From NCBI RefSeq assembly GCF_042477335.2, contig NC_091727.1, positions 125,705,501 to 125,769,500 on the forward strand: a DNA stretch of 64,000 bases, read 5' to 3'. The notes below the pieces were generated by a model. It was not told the DNA's origin, ran no database searches, and saw only the letters and a program-made list of their open reading frames with translations. The DNA is from Ovis canadensis. Its lineage: Eukaryota; Chordata; Mammalia; Artiodactyla; Bovidae. Positions 58,066 to 64,000 of this stretch are shown in pieces; position 1 is the stretch's first letter, and each line of letters opens with the position of its first letter. A program made the translations under genes and the position numbers.

Positions 58066-59502
58066 ATGTCCAGCTCCAGGGAAGCCTGACAGAGCTCTTC
58101 CATCCTTTCATTTTCTGTCAGATGCTAGATTTTATCTAAGATTACCAATCTTTTGAGAGAAAAATTAACAGTAATTAACTTTCCTTTTCTTCTGATAAAT
58201 TCCCTATACCTCTCGATCTGAGTAGCATAAGTAGCTACATAACCTATTTACCTCCAGCAGCTGGACAGGGGGAGGTGACAGTCCCATCTGGAGATTAGAC
58301 AGATGTTGGCCAAGATAAAAGATCTCTGGGGCTTCTAGGGGTGAGAGTCGAGCAGGACAACATCAGCCTGGATACTCTACCAATGTCATTGCTGTTTTCA
58401 GGTCCCCAATATGTCTCCCCTGTAGGGCATATTGAGGAAGGGGAAGGGGTGATCGAGGCCAAGCAGGTCTAGCCTGACATCCCAGCTCCTGACTGAACAC
58501 TACAGCAGTCCCAGCAGCATTTTATACAGCACCCAGAGTCTGGTCATACGTCCCCAGCCCTTACCGCGATCACTACCACCACCATCAGCCAACACCACCA
58601 TCAATCTCCACCTCTGGAAAGAGTAGTCCTGCCCTAATTCAAGTCACCCCCTACAGTAGGTTTTACCTTCATGTTGAGGAAGCTTCCTAGGTGCTTAATC
58701 AAGAGCTAGAGTTCCCTGAGGCTCAGACAGTGGAAAGGGCCCGAGCTCCAGCTCCACGGAAACCAGCTGTGTGCCACAAGAGGGAAAAGTGGAAGAAGCT
58801 GCAGTGGGAGACAAAGCCTCTGTCCCCCACCCATCCACACACACCTACACTCACACACGCGCACATGGGCGCGCACGAACTACCATTCAGGCAGTCAGTG
58901 GGCAAGAGGAAAGATGAATAAGGACCACACAGGATCAAAGAATGAGAGTCCATCCAGGCATAGTTCAGCCAGTTCGGGGCCCCTGACTGCATTGTGAAAC
59001 CTCCTGCTGCTGCTAGGTTTACAAACAAGCCCATTGCCCTGTGCCTTCTAATATCATTGGTACTGAAGACCCCATCTGGGGGCTTGAGCCCTCTCAGGCT
59101 TCCCAGCTGGGAAGCATCACTCCCTGGGGGTGTTTGTTTGTCCTCTTGTATTTTTTCAGTCATTCTACAGAATTTTCTCTGAAATGTTCTTCCCTCCACT
59201 TCATCTATCAACATTTTATCCCTCCTTCAAGGCCCAGCATAAATGCCACATCCTCCATGAAGCCTCTCCCCATCCTCCAACCTCCACCTCCTAGAATATC
59301 TCAATGCTTCTGCAATAATGAATAAAATGACATAGCTGTAGCCCTTAGTCTAGTTTAGCACGCAATCATTTAAAAAATTATTTTGTTGATTATTTTTAGC
59401 TCTCTCTTTCCTATCGCGTTTTTTGCTCTAACTTCTCCACTGCCTCCACCGCAATGCCTTATATAATCCAAAGCACAATAAAATTCACATTTAATTAACT
59501 GA
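58066..59502 (+). other. CAPN6: CAPN6 3' UTR (about 1.44 kb)
   Basis: From the stop codon to about 20 nt after the second of two AATAAA signals (59321-59326 and 59477-59482). It includes a CCA/CCACC-rich part at 58571-58612 and a CACAC/GCGCG patch at 58830-58875. No transposon recognised. Total spliced size would be near 3.5 kb, close to what I recall for human CAPN6. Confidence 0.8.
59477..59482 (+). terminator. CAPN6: CAPN6 poly(A) signal AATAAA
   Basis: Canonical hexamer, followed by GT-containing sequence ('gactagtcttgacttg') within 40 nt. The earlier hexamer at 59321-59326 is an alternative. Confidence 0.65.
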
Positions 59503-60801
59503 CTAGTCTTGACTTGATTTGGCGGCACCGGAGAGATGGCAAGAGTAGCCATCTGCAGAGACTCATTTGGGAGCTGTTCAAGGGGTGGGATGTGGGGTGA
59601 GGGAAGGGATACTTGGTGTAACCTGAGTCCAGGCACGAGTCTGATGAATGTGGAAGCCTTGGCTCTATTCATCCTGGTGGGGGTGGGGCTGGTAGATTGG
59701 AGAAGGGGGTTCCTTTTCTAGTTGGGATATTTGTGTGGTGTCCGGGGTTACATGGTTTTGAAACCCCTCTGAGATTGGACTCAAGGCCAAAGTTACAGTG
59801 GCCAGGTCATTCAAGACTTCACTCACTCCTGCCACACTCAACTTCACCTCTGCCCATTTTAGGGTAGGCTGTGAAGAAAATTCCTTATTCCTTGAGCTCT
59901 GCCTCGCGACAGGAGAGGATGCCCACGCAAAGGAGGCATCCCCAAGCTCCACAGGACTGTCTTCAAGCACAGTTCTCATTCCCTGTCCTTGCAAGGCTAA
60001 CCCAGACACACTAGAGATGAATTCCTAAGTCCAGGGTGTTTCCAGGCAGAAACTTTGTCAGAAATGAAGTATCCAATACAGATGATGTAATAGCTCTCTA
60101 TGGTCACCAGATGGCACTATGATATCACGATTAAACTCAAATGCGCTACCATTTTAAGAATGAGAAATTTTTTCCCTAATAAAAAGGTAGAAAATGAAAA
60201 GGACTAACAGTTTTTTGATTGCCTGCTATCTGTCAGACTCCAGGCGCTATGCTTTAAAAATGAGAACTCATCTGAATTCACTTAAACGTATGAAGTGTTG
60301 TCATTGTCTCTGTTCTTCAAAAATGACATGAAGGAACAGAGAGGCTAAATAACACATAAATAAATAACAACTCAAGGTTGCTGGTCAGTAATTATATAAT
60401 GATTATTAATCAGATAATAATGTCCATTTGATGCCTAAAACTTGAGCTTTTTCATGAAAATATGCTGTCTCCAGAAAGTGGTAACATTCCCTACATCTGT
60501 ATTACCACCTGTGTATCCATAGAAAAAGTGTGCAAATAGCACACCAAATGTTTCTCTCAGAATCCTTACCTCTCTAACTTATATACTCATGTGTATACTT
60601 AAGTATGCACATATATAATGTCAGTCAACCTGGTCTTCCCAGAATAAATCCAGTGCATGAACATGTATCAATATGTATTGGATAACGACATAAATGACTT
60701 TCAAAATAATAACATTGGGTGAAAGAAGTAAGGGGGGAAAAGGGTGCATCCTGCCTGGTTCCATTCACATGAAATCTCAAAAATGCAGACTATTCTATCG
60801 G
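59503..60801. other. Intergenic 3' of CAPN6
   Basis: Nothing gene-like. A MIR-like piece lies at about 60215-60400 ('gcctgctatctgtcagactc', 'gaacagagaggctaaataac'). Confidence 0.55.
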
Positions 60802-61331
60802 TTTAGTTCAGTTCAGTTCAGTCGTTCAGTCATGTCCGACTCTGCGACCCCATGAATCGCAGCACGCCAGGCCTCCCTGTTCGTCACCAACTCCCGGAAT
60901 TCACCCAAACTCATGTCCATTGAGTCAGTGATGCCATCCAGCCATCTCATCCTCTGTGGTCCCCTTCTCCTCCTGCCCCCAATCCCTCCCAGCATCAGGG
61001 TCTTTTCTAATGAGTCAACTCTTTGCATGAGGTGGCCAAAGTATTGGAGTTTCAGCTTCAGCATCAGTCCTTCCAATGAACACCCAGGACTGATCTCCTT
61101 TAGAATGAACTGGTTGGATCTCCTTGCAGTCCAAAGGACTCTCAAAAGTTTTCTCCAACACCACAGTTCAAAAGCATAAATTCTTCAACGCTCAGCTTTC
61201 GTCACAGTCCAACTCTCACATCCATACATGACCACTGGAAAAACCATAGCCTTGACTAGACGGACCTTTGTTGACAAAGTAATGTCTGCATCTGAATATG
61301 CTATCTAGGTTGGTCATAACTTTCCTTCGAC
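60802..61331 (-). mobile_element. BovB (RTE) LINE 3' end, ORF2 C-terminus
   Basis: The reverse strand carries the C-terminal part of BovB ORF2. An open frame at 60813-61145 includes Trp-Thr-Ala-Arg-Arg-Ser-Asn-Gln, Tyr-Phe-Gly-His-Leu-Met, Gly-Gly-Arg-Arg-Arg-Arg-Gly and Trp-Arg-Ala-Ala-Ile-His-Gly-Val-Ala, the known RTE endpiece. The TTCAG repeats near 60806-60822 are its 3' terminal repeat. It is 5'-truncated near 61331 and lacks the endonuclease and the RT core, so it is dead. BovB mobilises the Bov-tA SINEs, whose tails share its 3' end. Confidence 0.9.
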
Positions 61332-61470
61332 TCTATAGGGATGTAAAATTTCTCATTGGTTGCCTGGGGAGGTGGGAACAGGAGAGAAGAAAGAAATACA
61401 AAGTAACCTGAGGATCATTTGGGGAGTAATGATTAGGTTCATTATTCTGAAACTTTGTGTATCAATTGTC

Positions 61471-61714
61471 CAGTTGGTTACACAACTGTTTATGTGCATG
61501 CTAAGTCACTTCAGTCTTGTCTGACTCTTCGCAACCCTATGGGCCATAACCCACCAGGCACTTCTGCCCATAGGATTCTCCAGGCAAGAATACTGGAGTG
61601 TCTTGCCATGCCTTCCTCCAAGGGATCTTCCCCACTTAAGGATGGAACCAGTCTGTTAGGTCCCCTGCATTGTCAGCCAGGTTCTTTACTACTAGCACCA
61701 ACTGGGAAGCCTAC
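61471..61714 (-). mobile_element. Bov-tA SINE
   Basis: Reverse copy with the 9-bp target duplication TCAATTGTC at 61462-61470 and 61715-61723. Confidence 0.93.
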
Positions 61715-61849
61715 TCAATTGTCTACATTTCTCAAACGCAACTGAATTTTTAGTATAAATAAATTTTTAAGAAATAAAGCATTATAACACTTTTCCGTCT
61801 CCCTCTAATCTTTCAAATTTTCATGCATATCATATCTGAGTACATAAAC

Positions 61850-62520
61850 AATTCCTCCAGACAATGTTACAATTTTTTGCTTTCAACAGGCCTACATATT
61901 TTAAAGAACTTAGAGGAGATGAAATAGTATTTTATATTTACCATTTTGTTTCACTTCTTTACTCCCAAAGTTCCAAGATTCTCTTTAGTATCATTTATAT
62001 TCACCCTGAAGAACTCCCTGTAGCATTTCTTTTAGAGCTGTTGATGAATTCTCTTAGTTTTTCCTTCATCTGAGGATATCTTTATTTTGCCTTTATTTCT
62101 GAAGAATATTTTTGTTGGATATAGAGTTCAAGGTTGGCAGTTGTTCCCTTTAAGTGATTTAAAGACATTATTCTATTCTGCCCTCCATGGATTCTGATGA
62201 GAAATCCACAGTATTTCAAATTTTTCTTAATATTATGTGTATTATGTGTCATTTTGCACTATATGCTTTCAAAATTTTTCTTTTTCTTTAGTGTTCAGCA
62301 GTATTGTTATCTATCTAGGCAGGATTTTCTTTATGTTTACATATTTGGATTTCACTGAGTTTTTGAATGTGTAAATATGTCTTTGATCAAATTTTGGGAC
62401 ATTTCCAGCAGTTATTTATTCAAAAATTGCTGCACCAATTCCTTTTTCCATTCCCTCTGGATCTTGTGATGTGAATATGAAATCTTTTTACACTGTCCCA
62501 GAGATCTTGGAAGTTTTGTT
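61850..62520 (-). mobile_element. Old L1 3' UTR fragment
   Basis: Reverse L1M-type 3' UTR with 'gaactccctgtagcatttct', 'tgttggatatagagttcaag', 'tctgatgagaaatccacagt' and 'cagagatcttgg'. Same kind of sequence as at 25080-25545. Confidence 0.65.
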
Positions 62521-62589
62521 CATAATTAGATTTTAATTAGAAAATCCACATAGTGTGAATGATTTGATAGAAATACGCATAGAGAACTG

Positions 62590-62860
62590 TTAGATACCAA
62601 GGAGGTACACACAATCCCAGGGATCAGTAAAGGCTTTCTGGAAGGTGATGTCTAAGCTGAAATCTGATGGATGAATACAATTGGCCAAATGAAGAAGGGA
62701 GGAACCAACAGTTGCAGGTAGTGAGAATGATGTGTGCAAGTGCAGAGACTTGCAAGGGAACATGCACTGTTTGGAGAAAAGCAATTCGTTTCAGTTGAAA
62801 CATATGGTGCCAGTGTGGAAATGATGAAAGGTGATGTTCAAGGAGTAAACAGAATGAATC
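62590..62860. repeat. L2-like ancient repeat
   Basis: Phrases such as 'aaggctttctggaaggtgat', 'ctaagctgaaatctgatgga' and 'tgtgcaagtgcagagacttg' fit the L2-related mammalian repeats. Confidence 0.5.
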
Positions 62861-62944
62861 ATGAGAGGTTGTATATTTTAGGAGGGGAAGTTTTGGCTTA
62901 ATATATCCTGAGGACAATTGGGAAGCAGAAAAAAAAATTCAATG

Positions 62945-63290
62945 TCAGTGGAATTTTTTATTCTAGTTCTGTGAAACATGCCATTGGTAATTTGGTAGGG
63001 ATTGCATTGAATTTGTAGATTGCTTTGGGTAGTACAGTCATTTTTGCAATATTGATTCTTCCAATCCAAGAACATGGTATATCTCTCCATCTCTTTGTGT
63101 CATCTTTGATTTCTTTCATCAGTGTCCTATAGTTTTGTGCATACACGTCTTTCACCTCCTTGGGTAGTTTTATTCCTAGGTATTTTATTCTTTTTGTTGC
63201 AGTGGTAAGTGGGATTGTTTCCTTAATTTCTCTTTAGCTTCTTTTTTATTCTTTTTGCTTTTCTGAATTTTCTCAAGTTTCTGTAATAAA
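62945..63290 (-). mobile_element. L1 ORF2 fragment
   Basis: The reverse frame at 62958-63155 reads as L1 ORF2: [12 protein letters not shown], [11 protein letters not shown] and Phe-Asn-Ala-Ile-Pro. It is open over 65 codons, so relatively young, but only a fragment. Confidence 0.85.
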
Positions 63291-63876
63291 CACATATCAT
63301 TTTTTATTATGACAATTTTAATTAAAAAAACATAACATATATCATTAAACTCACCAATTTAAAGTGTACAGTTGAATGGTTTTTGGTTTATTTCCAGAGT
63401 TGAGCAGCAATCATCACAATCAATTTTTAGAACAATCTCATCACTTCCAAAAAGAAATGCTATACTCCCCACTGCTTCCTAATCCCCTTCTCCTCCACTT
63501 TAGAAAACCACTAATCTACTTTCCCTTGTGGCTCAGCTGGTAAAGAATCCACTTGCAATGCAGGAGATCTGGGTTCAATCACTGGGTTGGGAAGATACCC
63601 TGGAGAAGGGAAAGGCTACCCACTCCAGTATTCTGGCCTGGAGAATTCCATGGACTATATAGTCCATGGGGTCTCAAAGAGTCAGACATGAGGAAGTGAC
63701 TTTCACTTTCACAATCTATTTTCTGTGTCTATGGATTTGCCTATTCTGCACATTTCTTGTCAATAGAATTATACAAAGTGTGACTTTTTGTGTATGGCTA
63801 TTTTTATTTAGTACAATATTTTCAAGGCTCATCTACACTGTAGCATGGATTAATATTTCATTTCTTTATATCTCCA
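63291..63876 (-). mobile_element. Old L1M-type 3' UTR, interrupted
   Basis: Reverse-strand old L1 tail: 'tttaaagtgtacagttgaat', 'gttgagcagcaatcatcaca', resuming after the SINE with 'ggatttgcctattctgcaca' and continuing after the fragment at 63877-63960. Confidence 0.6.
63524..63712 (+). mobile_element. Bov-tA SINE nested in L1
   Basis: Forward copy lacking the middle 'gaggagcctggtgggc' block. The target duplication AATCTAYTTTC lies at 63513-63523 and 63713-63723. Confidence 0.93.
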
Positions 63877-63960
63877 GATGGTCTTCTCAACCCAGGAATT
63901 GAACCCAGGTTGCCTGCATTGCAGGCAGATTCTTTCCGAATGGAGCTATAGGGGAAGCCC
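63877..63960 (-). mobile_element. Bov-tA SINE, tRNA-derived fragment only
   Basis: Reverse fragment 'cttctcaacccaggaattga' to 'gctataggggaagcccc'. Confidence 0.85.
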
Positions 63961-64000
63961 CAATATTCCATTGTATGGACATACCACATTTCATTTATTG

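Noticed and set aside
60813-61145. 110-codon reverse frame as a host gene
   Set aside because: It is the C-terminal end of BovB ORF2.
59503-64000. PAK3 3' end expected after CAPN6
   Set aside because: No coding exon or plausible PAK3 tail is visible on the reverse strand. By human spacing the gene should lie beyond the window.

Overview
This is a mammalian genomic window from a ruminant, most likely a bovid (cattle, buffalo, sheep or goat type). The SINE population is the evidence. About twenty Bov-tA/Bov-A type SINEs occur on both strands, with one BovB (RTE) LINE tail, ruminant L1 tails, a CHR-type SINE and a mariner-like mini-element. All sit among older mammalian repeats (MIR, L2, L1M and an L3/CR1 copy). 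By human synteny the locus is X-linked (DCX-CAPN6 interval, Xq23 in human).

Left side, 1-10.77 kb: the 3' end of DCX (doublecortin), plus strand. Positions 1-2190 are intron, mostly an old L1. The terminal coding exon is 2191-2247 and encodes the last 18 residues plus stop. It is followed by a very long 3' UTR of about 8.5 kb, ending near a poly(A) signal at 10738-10743. The UTR carries two dinucleotide microsatellites, a ruminant SINE with perfect 13-bp target duplications, three Pumilio-type motifs and two miR-128 seed matches.

Middle, 10.8-34.6 kb: intergenic, no gene recognised. It holds many SINEs, nested L1/SINE insertions, a small TA-flanked DNA transposon (18.19-18.40 kb) and a degraded but recognisable L3/CR1 reverse-transcriptase fragment (31.9-33.4 kb).

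Right side, about 34.7-59.5 kb: CAPN6 (calpain-6), plus strand. Twelve coding exons (numbered 2-13 here) splice in frame to 641 codons. Every junction keeps GT-AG and phase. The catalytic cysteine position of calpains is Lys81, so the product is a non-proteolytic calpain with a C-terminal C2 domain. The non-coding first exon is inferred: a CAG-repeat segment ending in a good splice donor at 34835/34836. The 3' UTR runs to a poly(A) signal at 59477-59482. Positions 59.5-64 kb are intergenic, with a BovB tail, L1 pieces and SINEs. The next gene expected from human synteny, PAK3, is not reached.

DCX and CAPN6 lie in tandem, and both families are known for microtubule binding or stabilisation. 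I see no operon-like, CRISPR, phage or novel multi-gene system. The points worth a second look are the CAG tract at the putative CAPN6 promoter, SINEs in the DCX 3' UTR and beside CAPN6 exon 8, a weak exon-10 donor that would give a C2-less form if unused, and the L3/CR1 fragment.
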